A DNA stretch of 38,778 bases from JAAYHC01 sp964483175 (GCA_964483175.1 CAZAAT010000015.1:1-38778); one strand, 5' to 3'; numbered from the stretch's first letter, positions 24,476 to 33,277 are shown. Program-made: numbers and translations. The notes: a model not told the origin generated them from the sequence alone.

Positions 24476-24893
24476 CAATAACCGCCAAGGTACGCTGTAA
24501 GAGTCCTGATATGTCAGCCAAAGTACGGTCCACATATTCATCGGCTCCGACTGTTAAGTCCTTAGCCCGCGCCTGGGCTTCTTTAACAATTTGCTCGGCC
24601 TGAGCTTTGGCTTTATTAATAATCTCATGTTCATCGATTAGTTTTCTAGCATAAGCCTCAGCCTGGCGAATAATTTTCTCGGCATCCTGTTGTCCGGCCG
24701 TCATCAGTCTGTCCCGTTCATCTTCAATTTGCTTGGCCCTGACAACTTCATCAGGTAACGAAAAGCGTATTTTTTCAAGCAGATCAAGAAAAAACTCTCC
24801 ATCAACTACAACTTTGTCGGTCATCGGAATCCGAGGTGCTTCAGAGACTGCATCCTCTAACTGCTCGAGCAAAGCAAGCAAATTCGTCTTCAT
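24444..24893 (-). CDS. Coiled-coil protein, ATP synthase subunit b-like
   Basis: 149 residues. Nearly all helical and charged: a conserved-looking segment KVVVDGEFFLDLLEKIRFSLPDE (in part: VVVDGEFFLDLLEKI, 28-42), then a long heptad-rich coil from about 48 to 125 (AEKIIRQAEAYARKLIDEHE, KAKAQAEQIVKEAQ). Automated pipelines often call such proteins ATPase or F0 subunit b-like because of the coil. No membrane segment, so it is not a real subunit b; DivIVA-like scaffolding is another option. Its ATG overlaps the coaD stop (ATGA). This gene after coaD is common in Clostridia. Confidence 0.8.
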   Translation of the reverse strand: MKTNLLALLEQLEDAVSEAPRIPMTDKVVVDGEFFLDLLEKIRFSLPDEVVRAKQIEDERDRLMTAGQQDAEKIIRQAEAYARKLIDEHEIINKAKAQAEQIVKEAQARAKDLTVGADEYVDRTLADISGLLQRTLAVIEKGRHKLRND

Positions 24894-25399
24894 TCGTCGG
24901 CTTCCTCCTTAGACTGGATCCGTGCACCCAGCACATCATATAATGCCTTTTCAACCAGCGGGGGAACCAATCCAGTGACCGGCCCGCCAAAGCTAGCCAA
25001 CTCCTTAACCGCGCTGGAGCTAAGAAAGTTATAATCAGTACTGGTCATCAGAAAAACCGTCTCAATTTCCGGCGCAATCTTACGGTTCATCAAAGCCATC
25101 ATAAATTCATTTTCAAAATCAGAAATGGCTCGCAGGCCCCGGATGATCACGCTAGCACCAACCGAGGCAGCATAGTGAACGGTTAGCCCCGAAAATGAGT
25201 CACACACCACGTTATCAAAGCCTTCAACCGCTAACCGCAACATCTTTAAGCGATCGTCAATCGAAAAGCAGGCCTTTTTGTTCGGGTTAACAGCAACAGC
25301 GACAATTACTTTATCAAATAGATGTCGCGAGCGAGCAATAATATCTAAATGGCCGTTGGTCACAGGATCAAAACTTCCAGGATAAACCGCAATCTTCAC
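24890..25399 (-). CDS. coaD: Phosphopantetheine adenylyltransferase
   Basis: 169 residues. It makes dephospho-CoA from 4'-phosphopantetheine and ATP, the fourth step of CoA synthesis. The nucleotidyltransferase motif is YPGSFDPVTNGHLD with H17; RGLRAISDFENEFMMA and STDYNFLSSSAVKE follow as in all CoaD proteins. Start GTG overlaps the rsmD stop by 4 bases (GTGA), and the end overlaps the next gene (ATGA). Confidence 0.98.
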   Translation of the reverse strand: MKIAVYPGSFDPVTNGHLDIIARSRHLFDKVIVAVAVNPNKKACFSIDDRLKMLRLAVEGFDNVVCDSFSGLTVHYAASVGASVIIRGLRAISDFENEFMMALMNRKIAPEIETVFLMTSTDYNFLSSSAVKELASFGGPVTGLVPPLVEKALYDVLGARIQSKEEADE

Positions 25400-25971
25400 T
25401 GTTCTTCCCCCAAATCGGGTTGGCGATAAAAGCAGATTGTTGTATCGCCATACCGTTCGCTACGCTGCAATTTGAATCCTGCAATTTGCGCTAAAACCTC
25501 CATTTTTGTCGGTTGTTCGACAACTACCAGCCCAGAAGGTGCCAGAAGACCGGATGATGCTAATCGGTTGAGCACCTTCTCGTAAAGGCCGCCGGCATAT
25601 GGCGGATCTACAAAGGCCAGATCAAAACGGTGCTCACTTGGTAAATACCGACTGGGAGCCGCGAGAAATTTCAGGGTGTCAACGGGTAGTACCTTCGCAG
25701 CCGGTTGTAGTTTAGTCTTATCCAGATTCTCGCGAATAACCTTTACCGCCTGCCGATCCTTATCGATAAAAATGACTTCTGTTGCGCCCCGACTTAAGGC
25801 TTCTATCCCCATGGCGCCAGAACCGGCAAAGAGGTCTAGCACCCGGGCATCGGATAAATCACCTAAGATGGCAAAGAGCGACTCGCGAACTCGGTCGCTA
25901 GTTGGTCGTGTATTCATACCTTTGGGAGCCTTTAGCGGAACTCCACGTGCCATTCCGGCAATAACTCGCAT
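25396..25971 (-). CDS. rsmD: 16S rRNA (guanine(966)-N(2))-methyltransferase RsmD
   Basis: 191 residues. SAM motif I is DLFAGSGAMGIEALSRGA and the catalytic NPPY-type motif is DPPYAGG. The N-terminal RVIAGMARGVPLKAPKG and TRPTSDRVRESLF are typical. ATG 25971 overlaps the recG stop (TAATG); a GTG at 25983 is only 1 base after AAGGAG and is less likely. The rsmD-coaD pair is conserved in Firmicutes (ylbH-ylbI). Confidence 0.97.
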   Translation of the reverse strand: MRVIAGMARGVPLKAPKGMNTRPTSDRVRESLFAILGDLSDARVLDLFAGSGAMGIEALSRGATEVIFIDKDRQAVKVIRENLDKTKLQPAAKVLPVDTLKFLAAPSRYLPSEHRFDLAFVDPPYAGGLYEKVLNRLASSGLLAPSGLVVVEQPTKMEVLAQIAGFKLQRSERYGDTTICFYRQPDLGEEQ

Positions 25972-28067
25972 TAGGTGAGCCACTCTCCTTGAGCAATCCG
26001 CTCCGCAAATCCCCGGTCGACCTGCCGCGCCAAAGGTTGGTACAACTGTCGCCAGTTTGTCGAGGTCAACTTTGCTGCCTTAGCAAAAGCCCGTTCATAA
26101 ATTTCCGGCTGGTTAAGCATCGTCTGGAAAATGAGGTCCTCGGAACCATGTTGGCGCAACCCAAAAACTTCACCAGGGCCGCGCATTCGCAAATCAACTT
26201 CAGCTATTCGGCTGCCCTCATGGATTTGTTCAAGCGTTTGCAGTCGTTCGACAGCAGCTCTTGTGGGATTGTCGGCATGCAAGATACAGTAAGATTGACG
26301 CTGCCCCCTGCCCACTCGGCCACGTAATTGATGTAATTGCGATAAGCCAAAACGATCGGCATTAATGATAATCATAAACGAGGCCTCCGGCACGTCCAGA
26401 CCAATTTCGACAACCGTAGTCGCAACTAATAGTCGCACTTCACCCTCTCGAAACTGGGTTAAAATCGCCAACTTGTCCACTTCAGACATCCCGCCATGGA
26501 GAATCCCGATAGAAATCTCGGGCAACACTCGGTCTTTGAGCTCTGCCGCAAAATCCATAACCCCGTGTACTCCCGGCGAATCCTTGTTCGCCTCGATTAG
26601 CGGGCAAACCACATAACCGCAATAGCCCTCGGCCACCTCGCGTCTTACGAAATCCCACACCCTAGTTAAACGGTTGGAGTTGACCCATTTAGTGATGACC
26701 CGGCTCCGACCGGGCGGCAGTTCATCGAGAATAGAATATCCGAGCTCCCCATAGGCTGCCAAAGCCAAGGTGCGTGGTATAGGGGTAGCCGAAAGTATTA
26801 GCACATCAGGAGCGGTTCCCTTCGCCGACAACAGCTGCCTTTGCTCAACCCCAAAACGGTGTTGTTCATCGGTGACCGCCAGGCCTAGGTCGGCAAAGCT
26901 GACGGCATCCTGGATTAGCGCATGTGTTCCGACAACCAGATTACATTCGCCGGAAGCCAGTGCAGAATATGCTTCCAGCTTTTCCCGATCCGGAGTATCA
27001 CCTAATAACAACCGAATTTGTACCGGAAATCCGGCCAAGAGTCTACTCAAGCTCTGGTAGTGCTGCTCGGCTAAGATGCTTGTCGGCGCCATAAAGGCGG
27101 CTTGGTGACCATCCTCTATTGTCTTTAATATCGCCAAAGCAGCAACCAAGGTTTTCCCCGAACCTACATCGCCCATTAGCAGATGTTGCATTTGTGTCGG
27201 CTCGGCCATCCGGCCCCAGATTTGGTTGGCGGCCCGTTTTTGCGCTCCGGTTGGGACAAATGGGAGTTTTTCCAAAAACGCCGTTATTAAAGCCCCTGGC
27301 GGTGAATGCTGCATCCCGTTTTTCGCGTGTTCCTTTTGGCGCTCATGGAGGGCGAGCGCATAACATAATAGCTGGTCATAAGCTAGGCGTTGTCTCGCCT
27401 GATCGGCCCCGAGTGGCCCGGTTGGAAAGTGCAGTTCCTGTAAGGCCGTCGCCAAATCCAATAAACCTTCGGCCTCCCGCACCTCCGATGATAAGGGATC
27501 TACCAGGCGGTCGCTAATCGCGTCAAGTGCCGTTTTAATGATGCGGCGCAGCATTTTTTGGTTAACGCCGCTGGTTAGCGGATAAATCGGAGTTATCCGT
27601 CTAAGATTGAGTGAGTCTTGCTTGGCTGTCGGCTCAACCTCCGGGTTTTTCATTGTTAAAAAGCCGCGTTCTTGCTCCACCCGGCCAAAAACGCAAATTC
27701 GGCGGTTGCTTTCCAACAGTCGATAAATCGGTGTGGGGGTTGGCAGACGTTGTTGAAACCAGATCAAGCCGAGTTCGCCGGATTGGTCTTTAAGAATTGC
27801 CTTGGTAATAATTAAGTTTCGCCGGGTCCGCGAACGATTTTCCACCAAGCGGATAACCTCACCGCAAACGAGATATTTGCTGTCAGGTGTTAGCTCGCCG
27901 ATAATCGCGGTTTTACCAGCATCCTCATATTCTCGCGGGTAAAAAAAGAGCAGGTCATAGAGGCTCTCGATCCCCAATTTGGCTAATAATCTAGCTCTGG
28001 CCGGACCGATACCTTTGACCTGGGTAACCTCCATGTTTTTTAGCTCATCAACAAAAATACGACTCAA
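25971..28067 (-). CDS. recG: ATP-dependent DNA helicase RecG
   Basis: 698 residues. It reverses stalled forks and migrates Holliday junctions. The N-terminal wedge/OB domain starts with VKGIGPARARLLAKLG. The helicase core has GDVGSGKT (Walker A), DEQHRFGVEQR (DExH), SATPIPRTL (III) and LRGRVGRG near the C-terminus. I chose TTG 28067: AGGAG lies 7 bases upstream within the end of sdaAA and the start is 1 base past the sdaAA stop. ATG 28034 would be shorter; the longest frame (28103) overlaps sdaAA. The order sdaAB-sdaAA-recG-fapR is that of Bacillus, here interrupted by the ylb block. Confidence 0.97.
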   Translation of the reverse strand: MSRIFVDELKNMEVTQVKGIGPARARLLAKLGIESLYDLLFFYPREYEDAGKTAIIGELTPDSKYLVCGEVIRLVENRSRTRRNLIITKAILKDQSGELGLIWFQQRLPTPTPIYRLLESNRRICVFGRVEQERGFLTMKNPEVEPTAKQDSLNLRRITPIYPLTSGVNQKMLRRIIKTALDAISDRLVDPLSSEVREAEGLLDLATALQELHFPTGPLGADQARQRLAYDQLLCYALALHERQKEHAKNGMQHSPPGALITAFLEKLPFVPTGAQKRAANQIWGRMAEPTQMQHLLMGDVGSGKTLVAALAILKTIEDGHQAAFMAPTSILAEQHYQSLSRLLAGFPVQIRLLLGDTPDREKLEAYSALASGECNLVVGTHALIQDAVSFADLGLAVTDEQHRFGVEQRQLLSAKGTAPDVLILSATPIPRTLALAAYGELGYSILDELPPGRSRVITKWVNSNRLTRVWDFVRREVAEGYCGYVVCPLIEANKDSPGVHGVMDFAAELKDRVLPEISIGILHGGMSEVDKLAILTQFREGEVRLLVATTVVEIGLDVPEASFMIIINADRFGLSQLHQLRGRVGRGQRQSYCILHADNPTRAAVERLQTLEQIHEGSRIAEVDLRMRGPGEVFGLRQHGSEDLIFQTMLNQPEIYERAFAKAAKLTSTNWRQLYQPLARQVDRGFAERIAQGEWLT

Positions 28068-28068
28068 C

Positions 28069-28965
28069 CTAGTTCTCCTGTTTAATAGGGCAATTACCTT
28101 CACATTGCTGAGCTAGCAGTCTGCCTGTTGGCGTAACGGCCAATCCGCCGCGTGAGGTCTCGCGCAAATCCGAGTGCATCCGTTTGCCAATATCAATCAG
28201 GGCCAAGATCGCATCATCCAGTGGGATTGCACTACTGACCCCAACCTTGGCTAATTCGATGCAGATCAGCGCATTTACAGCAGCAGCACAATTTCGCGAA
28301 ATACAGGGAATCTCCACATAGCCGGCCACCGGATCACACGTCAAGCCAAGCAAATTCTGCAACGCGAAAGACGCTGCGTCAAGACAGCTTTGAGCTGAAC
28401 AACCGGCTAAAAATGCGCCCCCGGCTGCTGCCATTGCCGAAGCCACACCGATCTCCGCTTGACACCCTAAAGCAGCACCAACAAGCTCGGCATTTTCGGC
28501 TGCTACCTGACCAACCCCGGCAGAAACAAACAAAGCCTCGACCATTCGATCCTGGTCTAACTGTAAAGCCTCTCCTAAAGAAATTATCACCCCGGGAACC
28601 ACTCCGGCAGCTCCTGCAGTTGGGGCAGCACAAATTCTACCCATCGAAGCATTAACTTCGGCGGTGGACAAGGCATACATCGCCGCTTTTAGGTATAGCC
28701 CCGAGGTCAGGGTCGTCTGCGCATTTAGACCCTGGATTAATTTAAAAGCCGCTCCACCGGTTAAGCCAGAGCGAGAATAAACCGGTTCTTGCAGACCTTG
28801 TTTTACAGCGTGCTCCATCACCTGTAAATTTTGGCGCATCTTGGCCATAATCTGTTCCAACGAATACTCTGACGCATCTAACTCAGCCTTAATAACAACT
28901 TCGGCCAAGGTCAATTCATGTTGGTCTGCCAACGCCAACCACTGTTTGGCAGTCGAAAACTTCAT
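28069..28965 (-). CDS. sdaAA: L-serine dehydratase, iron-sulfur-dependent, alpha subunit
   Basis: 298 residues. With SdaAB it deaminates L-serine to pyruvate and ammonia using a [4Fe-4S] cluster. Cysteines in the usual contexts are present: SMGRICAAPTAG, AGCSAQSC and LTCDPVAGYVEIPC. The two-polypeptide form is typical of Clostridia and Bacillus. Serine breakdown to pyruvate is a common energy route in anaerobes. The recG ribosome site lies inside the 3' end of this gene. Confidence 0.97.
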   Translation of the reverse strand: MKFSTAKQWLALADQHELTLAEVVIKAELDASEYSLEQIMAKMRQNLQVMEHAVKQGLQEPVYSRSGLTGGAAFKLIQGLNAQTTLTSGLYLKAAMYALSTAEVNASMGRICAAPTAGAAGVVPGVIISLGEALQLDQDRMVEALFVSAGVGQVAAENAELVGAALGCQAEIGVASAMAAAGGAFLAGCSAQSCLDAASFALQNLLGLTCDPVAGYVEIPCISRNCAAAVNALICIELAKVGVSSAIPLDDAILALIDIGKRMHSDLRETSRGGLAVTPTGRLLAQQCEGNCPIKQEN

Positions 28966-28992
28966 TGCTACCTGCCACCTTTCTCTACTACA

Positions 28993-29664
28993 TTAGAGAG
29001 CAGAGACCATGCGCACTCGCTCCACACCCTGGACAGCTGAGATGCTTGCCGCCGCTTCTTTGGGAATAGGTTGATCTGCCTCGATGGTCATCAACGCCCT
29101 TTCCCTTTTGCCTGAGCGAGACAAAGTAAGGAACGCGATGTTAACCCGGTGATCGGCAAGAACTTTAGTCACGGCAGCCACAATTCCCGGCTCATCACGA
29201 TGCTCAGTAATCAAACAATGTAACTCTCCGTTAAGCGCTACCTTAAACTGATCAATCTGTGAAATGAGAATTGTCCCACCACCAGTTGAGTGGCCAACAA
29301 CCGTAGTGGTTGTTCCGTCTGTCATTTTGCACCCAAAGACCGCCGTATTCGGATGAACATCTGTTCCTAAATCAACCAAGGAAAACTCGATTTTTGCTCC
29401 GCTAGAAGCAGCAAGTTGACCGGCATCAGCAATTACCGGATCGCTCTCAGATAAACCTAACAATCCTGCTATGAGGGCGAGATCCGTTCCATGACCTTGA
29501 TAGGTTTCCGCAAATGATCCGTGCAGTTTGATCTGAACTTCTGCCGGCAACCCCCCGACAATTGTGCGAACCATCCTCCCAAGTCGGACGGCTCCGGCAG
29601 TATGAGATGAAGAAGGGCCAATCATTATTGGCCCCAAAATATCAAAAACACTGTGTTTTGGCAT
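28993..29664 (-). CDS. sdaAB: L-serine dehydratase, iron-sulfur-dependent, beta subunit
   Basis: 223 residues. The N-terminal domain has the signature VFDILGPIMIGPSSSHTAGA, and an ACT domain (about 148-222, LITEHRDEPGIVAAVTKVLA) probably binds serine. It precedes sdaAA by 27 bases and follows the degV gene by 20, within a single run. Confidence 0.97.
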   Translation of the reverse strand: MPKHSVFDILGPIMIGPSSSHTAGAVRLGRMVRTIVGGLPAEVQIKLHGSFAETYQGHGTDLALIAGLLGLSESDPVIADAGQLAASSGAKIEFSLVDLGTDVHPNTAVFGCKMTDGTTTTVVGHSTGGGTILISQIDQFKVALNGELHCLITEHRDEPGIVAAVTKVLADHRVNIAFLTLSRSGKRERALMTIEADQPIPKEAAASISAVQGVERVRMVSAL

Positions 29665-29684
29665 GGTATTTTACCCCGACTTAA

Positions 29685-30533
29685 TTATTCAACCGGGAGC
29701 CAACAAGCACCGACCGTTTTCGGTCCGGTATGAGTAGCAATCACCGGGCCCATTTCCATAAAAACCACGTCACCAACTAAGTTTAGCTCTTGCTTAAGGT
29801 GAGCAGCAATCTGATCAGCCTCATCTTTGGCATCAACATGGGCCACAAACAAACGCATCGGATCCTTGCCGGCTTTGCTAACAGCATAATTAACCAATGA
29901 TTTGACCGCCTTGGCTCTGCCCCGTTCTTTACCCACCGGGTGGATGACTTCGTCAATGCGGATTAACACCTTCATGGAAAGCAGCGATCCCAACAAACTT
30001 GCCGCTTTACCGATCCTCCCGTTCTTTTCAAGGTATTCCAGAGTGTCTACCAAAATGATATTACCCTCAGCTGCTGCGGGAATCAGTTTGTTTAACAAAG
30101 CTAAAATCTCTTCTTTTGACCGGCCAGCCTTCGCCGCTTCAGCAGCCATATAGACAAGCCCACCTTCGCCCATCGTAGCATTACGCGTGTCCACGATACT
30201 GATATCCGCATCCGGCAACATTTCAGCTGCCAAGCGAGCCGATTGAATAGTACCACTCAACTTATCCCCGATATGAATGGAAATAATCGTAGATCCGTCT
30301 GCCGCCAGAGACTCATAAACTTCTTTAAATGCTCCCGGGGACGGCTGTGAACTACGCGGCATTACCGAAGCTTGAGTTAGCTTTTGCAAAAACTCCTGTT
30401 GCGATATTGTGACCCCGTCGATGAACACTTCGTCTGCGAAGTGAACATTTAGGGGGACAACTGTGACACCAAGTTCCTCTGCCAACGACTTGGGAAAATC
30501 GCTGGTACTGTCAGTTACGATCTTTATTCCCAC
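29685..30533 (-). CDS. DegV family protein, likely fatty-acid-binding FakB subunit
   Basis: 282 residues. DegV/EDD fold: VTDSTSDFP at the N-terminus, VPLNVHF, then SSQPSPGAF (about 60-68), which holds the serine contacting the fatty-acid carboxylate, and HIGDKLSGT. In Staphylococcus FakB proteins present exogenous fatty acids to FakA for phosphorylation. Being directly downstream of fakA makes the FakB role likely; chain preference cannot be told. Start GTG 30533 has GGAGGG upstream. Confidence 0.93.
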   Translation of the reverse strand: MGIKIVTDSTSDFPKSLAEELGVTVVPLNVHFADEVFIDGVTISQQEFLQKLTQASVMPRSSQPSPGAFKEVYESLAADGSTIISIHIGDKLSGTIQSARLAAEMLPDADISIVDTRNATMGEGGLVYMAAEAAKAGRSKEEILALLNKLIPAAAEGNIILVDTLEYLEKNGRIGKAASLLGSLLSMKVLIRIDEVIHPVGKERGRAKAVKSLVNYAVSKAGKDPMRLFVAHVDAKDEADQIAAHLKQELNLVGDVVFMEMGPVIATHTGPKTVGACWLPVE

Positions 30534-30553
30534 AGTAAATCCCTCCGTAAATC

Positions 30554-32242
30554 TTATTCGACTGAGATAAAATAAAAATAGAGTGGCTGGCCGCCGTAGT
30601 GAAGTTCGATTTCGTAATCAGAAAATCGCTCTACCAGCTCCTGATAGAGTTCTTCGGCTTCAGCCGAGGGGACATCATCCCCATAATACAAACTGATCAG
30701 TTCGGAATCTTCATCCAGCATCACCTGGATGAGCTCGTTAGTAACTTTTCTGGTAGTTTTGCCTACCGTGCGAATTTCGCCATCCAACAGACCGATGATA
30801 TCCTTTTCTTCAATCTCGACACCGTTAAAACGCGAGTTGCGAATGGCATAGGTTACTTCTCCGGTTTTTACTGTGGTAAAAGACGAAGCCATGTTGGCCT
30901 CGTTTTCATCAATTTTTTTAGAGGGATCAAAAGCTAGTAGAGCGCCAATTCCCTGTGGAATAGACTTGGTTGGTATGACCGTTACTTTTTTCTTGGTTAA
31001 CTGCGGAACTTGCTGCGCGGTCAAGACAACATTTCCGTTGTTCGGTAGGATGATAACTTGGTCTGATTGACAGTTCTCCACAGCCTCCAATAAATCCTGG
31101 GTGCTTGGGTTCATCGTCTGACCGCCGCGAATGATATTATCAACCCCTAAGGATCTGAATATACGCTCCAGGCCGGTACCGGCCACTACAGATACGACCG
31201 AGACCTGACGATCTTCAACTACATTGGCGAAGGATTCCGTATCGTCCTCATAGAGGGTTGAAACTCCGGAATTATTATCGGTGGAACGAGGCTCAAAAGC
31301 GGCATTTTGCTCAGCCATATTATTAATATCTATCTCCAAAAGGTCACCCAAAGCTCCGCAGTACTCTAATACCCAGCCCGGGTTATTGGTATGGACATGT
31401 ACCTTAGCCAGATTAGAATCGCCTACAACCAGCAATGAGTCGCCACGCGGTTCAAGCTTGGCTCGAATCTGATCCAGGTTGAGATTTTTGCCCCTAACCA
31501 AAAACTCAGTACAATACTTATACTTCAAGGATTCCTCGACCGTCTGCTCGCTTAGGCCTAAACGTTCTGACTCTCCCCGTGCTTTTTTGGCTTGATCTTC
31601 GGCAACCAGTTCCCAATCAACCTGTCCACCTTTGAGAATTTTGATTGCACCTTCCCAGGCTACCAATAAGCCCTTGCCACCGGCATCAACCACACCGGCC
31701 TCTTTAAGTACCGGCAAAAGTTGCGGTGTCTTGGCCAAAGATCTGTTGCCTTCGATAAGAAATGCCTGTGCGACGGCAGTAATATCCGTGGTTTTTTTCG
31801 CCTCTTCAATCGCAGCCGTAGCGGCCTCTCTGGCAACGGTCAAAATAGTACCCTCGACCGGTTTCATCACCGCCCGATAGGCCTGCTGATATGAAGATTT
31901 TAAGGCCGCGGCAAATTCTTTGGCATTAAGACGCTCTTTTTCCTCCACGGCTTGAGCAAATCCGCGAAAGAGCTGTGACAAGATAACACCCGAGTTGCCT
32001 CGGGCACCCATTAAAGAACCCTGTGCTAATGCCCCGGCCACCTTGCCGGCAGAGTTAGAATCAACTTTCTCGGCTTCGCGAGCCGCAGACTGCAGAGTCA
32101 AAGACATATTGGTTCCGGTATCACCATCAGGAACTGGAAACACGTTGAGGGCATCAACGCCCCCTTTGTTGACTGAAAGCCAACTGCTGCTAGCTTGAAT
32201 CATTTGTTTGAGCATAGCACCATCTATAAACTCTAATTGCAA
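30554..32242 (-). CDS. fakA: Fatty acid kinase FakA (YloV, DhaL-domain protein)
   Basis: 562 residues. It phosphorylates FakB-bound fatty acids to acyl-phosphate. The N-terminal DhaL kinase domain has the metal/ATP motif NVFPVPDGDTGTNM (33-46) and MGARGNSGVILSQ. A middle domain (CTEFLVRG, DSLLVVGD, KVHVHTNNPG) and a C-terminal DegV-like domain (ELISLYYGDDV) complete the YloV layout. TTG 32242 is preferred: CAGGAGG lies 8 bases upstream. TTG 32248 is only 2 bases from that site. It follows the Asp23 gene as in Bacillus (yloU-yloV). Confidence 0.95.
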   Translation of the reverse strand: MQLEFIDGAMLKQMIQASSSWLSVNKGGVDALNVFPVPDGDTGTNMSLTLQSAAREAEKVDSNSAGKVAGALAQGSLMGARGNSGVILSQLFRGFAQAVEEKERLNAKEFAAALKSSYQQAYRAVMKPVEGTILTVAREAATAAIEEAKKTTDITAVAQAFLIEGNRSLAKTPQLLPVLKEAGVVDAGGKGLLVAWEGAIKILKGGQVDWELVAEDQAKKARGESERLGLSEQTVEESLKYKYCTEFLVRGKNLNLDQIRAKLEPRGDSLLVVGDSNLAKVHVHTNNPGWVLEYCGALGDLLEIDINNMAEQNAAFEPRSTDNNSGVSTLYEDDTESFANVVEDRQVSVVSVVAGTGLERIFRSLGVDNIIRGGQTMNPSTQDLLEAVENCQSDQVIILPNNGNVVLTAQQVPQLTKKKVTVIPTKSIPQGIGALLAFDPSKKIDENEANMASSFTTVKTGEVTYAIRNSRFNGVEIEEKDIIGLLDGEIRTVGKTTRKVTNELIQVMLDEDSELISLYYGDDVPSAEAEELYQELVERFSDYEIELHYGGQPLYFYFISVE

Positions 32243-32270
32243 CCTCAAAACCTCCTGCCTGCAGGGACCA

Positions 32271-32639
32271 TTAAGCCAAGGCTTCTTTGGTCACCCGTAC
32301 ACCCTGAACGTGGACATTAATGGACTTGACCTTCGCTCCAACCAACCGTTCTACGGTGTATTTGACTTTTTCCATGATGTTATGGGCAACTTCAGTGATG
32401 TTAGTGCCGTACTCTACAATAACATACAAGTGAATAACTAGTAAATCATCAACTACATTTACCTCCACACCACGGCTGAGGTGCTCCTTCTTTAATAGCT
32501 CACTTAAGCCATCCTGAATATTTCGATTGGCCATACCTACCAGGCCATAGCACTCCATTGCCGCCACGCCGGAAATAACACTAATGACCTCATCGGAGAT
32601 GTTGATTTGTCCGAACTCATTGGTCATTTCTTTACCCAT
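32271..32639 (-). CDS. Asp23/Gls24 family envelope stress response protein (YloU)
   Basis: 122 residues. The Asp23 domain is visible as GQINISDEVISVISGVAAM, YGLVGMA, VNVVDDLLVIHLYVIVEYG and VNVHVQGVRV-type INVHVQGVRV. The family is membrane-peripheral in Staphylococcus and linked to alkaline and envelope stress. ATG 32639 follows GGAGGGG; the longer frame to 32678 is not needed. Conserved pairing with fakA suggests a tie to membrane lipid state. Confidence 0.95.
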   Translation of the reverse strand: MGKEMTNEFGQINISDEVISVISGVAAMECYGLVGMANRNIQDGLSELLKKEHLSRGVEVNVVDDLLVIHLYVIVEYGTNITEVAHNIMEKVKYTVERLVGAKVKSINVHVQGVRVTKEALA

Positions 32640-32658
32640 GCGATCCCCTCCAGAAGTA

Positions 32659-32871
32659 TTACGCCTCTTGCTCATCAATCAGGTGGTTCAAGTCTGCTAA
32701 CAGAGCCTCCAGATTTACCCCGTGCATTCTCGCACCATTTTCTAAAGACTCCATCGTGGCACCCATGCAGCCCAGACAACCCATTCCATGGTTTGCCAAG
32801 ATATCCTTGGCGCCGGCATGTTGCCGCAAAACCTCGAAAATCTTCATATCCTTGGTAAACTTAATATCCAC
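32659..32871 (-). CDS. DUF1858 domain-containing protein
   Basis: 70 residues. A small helical domain with a CxxC motif (GCLGC) followed by TMESLENGARMHGV, the DUF1858 pattern, also seen fused to hybrid-cluster and redox proteins. A redox or metal role is likely, but function is unknown. GTG 32871 is used because GAGGGG lies 7 bases upstream. It is the first gene of the yloU-fakA-degV-sdaA-recG run. Confidence 0.88.
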   Translation of the reverse strand: MDIKFTKDMKIFEVLRQHAGAKDILANHGMGCLGCMGATMESLENGARMHGVNLEALLADLNHLIDEQEA

Positions 32872-32962
32872 GAAACATCCCCTCAAACCGAAGAGTTTAC
32901 CCGCCTATATTCTCCTAGCCTTCCAAAAAATCCTGCCGTTTACAAACTCCACTGCTATCCGT

Positions 32963-32988
32963 ATTATATGTAGCGTTATCTCTGTCAA
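32963..32988 (-). promoter_or_regulatory. Possible promoter for the DUF1858-to-coaD operon
   Basis: Minus-strand TTGACA (32988-32983) and TATAAT (32968-32963) are perfect hexamers, but only 14 bases apart, shorter than usual. An alternative -10 TAATAC gives a 16-base spacer. The location, about 90 bases ahead of the first gene and back-to-back with the rpmB promoter, is right. Confidence 0.5.
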
Positions 32989-33007
32989 TCCTTGGCGAAA
33001 TTAATCC

Positions 33008-33036
33008 TTGTCAGAGCTGGGCCAGTATGGTAAAAT
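33008..33036 (+). promoter_or_regulatory. SigA-type promoter for rpmB
   Basis: TTGTCA (33008-33013), 17 bases, TAAAAT (33031-33036): one mismatch in each hexamer. It sits 29 bases before the rpmB start and runs opposite to the DUF1858 promoter. Confidence 0.85.
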
Positions 33037-33065
33037 TCCTTTGTGTACTTAAGGAGGTGAAGCTC

Positions 33066-33257
33066 GTGGCAAAAATGTGCGTAATATGTGGTAAAGGTGT
33101 TTCCTCCGGGCACAAGGTCAGCCACTCCAACATTAAGACTAATCGGAGGTGGCGCCCCAACCTCCAAAAGGTCAAAATTGTCCTACAAGGACGCCCGCAA
33201 CGGGAGTATGTTTGTACCAAGTGTTTAAAAGCCCGTAAGGTTACCAGGGCCATCTAA
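33066..33257 (+). CDS. rpmB: 50S ribosomal protein L28
   Basis: 63 residues starting MAKMCVICGKG. Two CxxC pairs (CVIC and CTKC) indicate the zinc-binding form. KVSHSNIKTNRRWRPNLQ is the L28 signature region. The GTG at 33066 is chosen because AAGGAGG ends 8 bases upstream; the longer frame from 33027 covers the ribosome site. It is monocistronic, with its own promoter and terminator, divergent from the yloU-fakA run as in B. subtilis. Confidence 0.98.
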   Translation: MAKMCVICGKGVSSGHKVSHSNIKTNRRWRPNLQKVKIVLQGRPQREYVCTKCLKARKVTRAI

Positions 33258-33277
33258 ATATTCATCTACTCTTCGCG

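Noticed and set aside
28379..28633. Cysteine- and glycine-rich 84-residue minus-strand frame
   Set aside because: It lies in another frame inside sdaAA; composition reflects the Ala/Gly-rich coding sequence.
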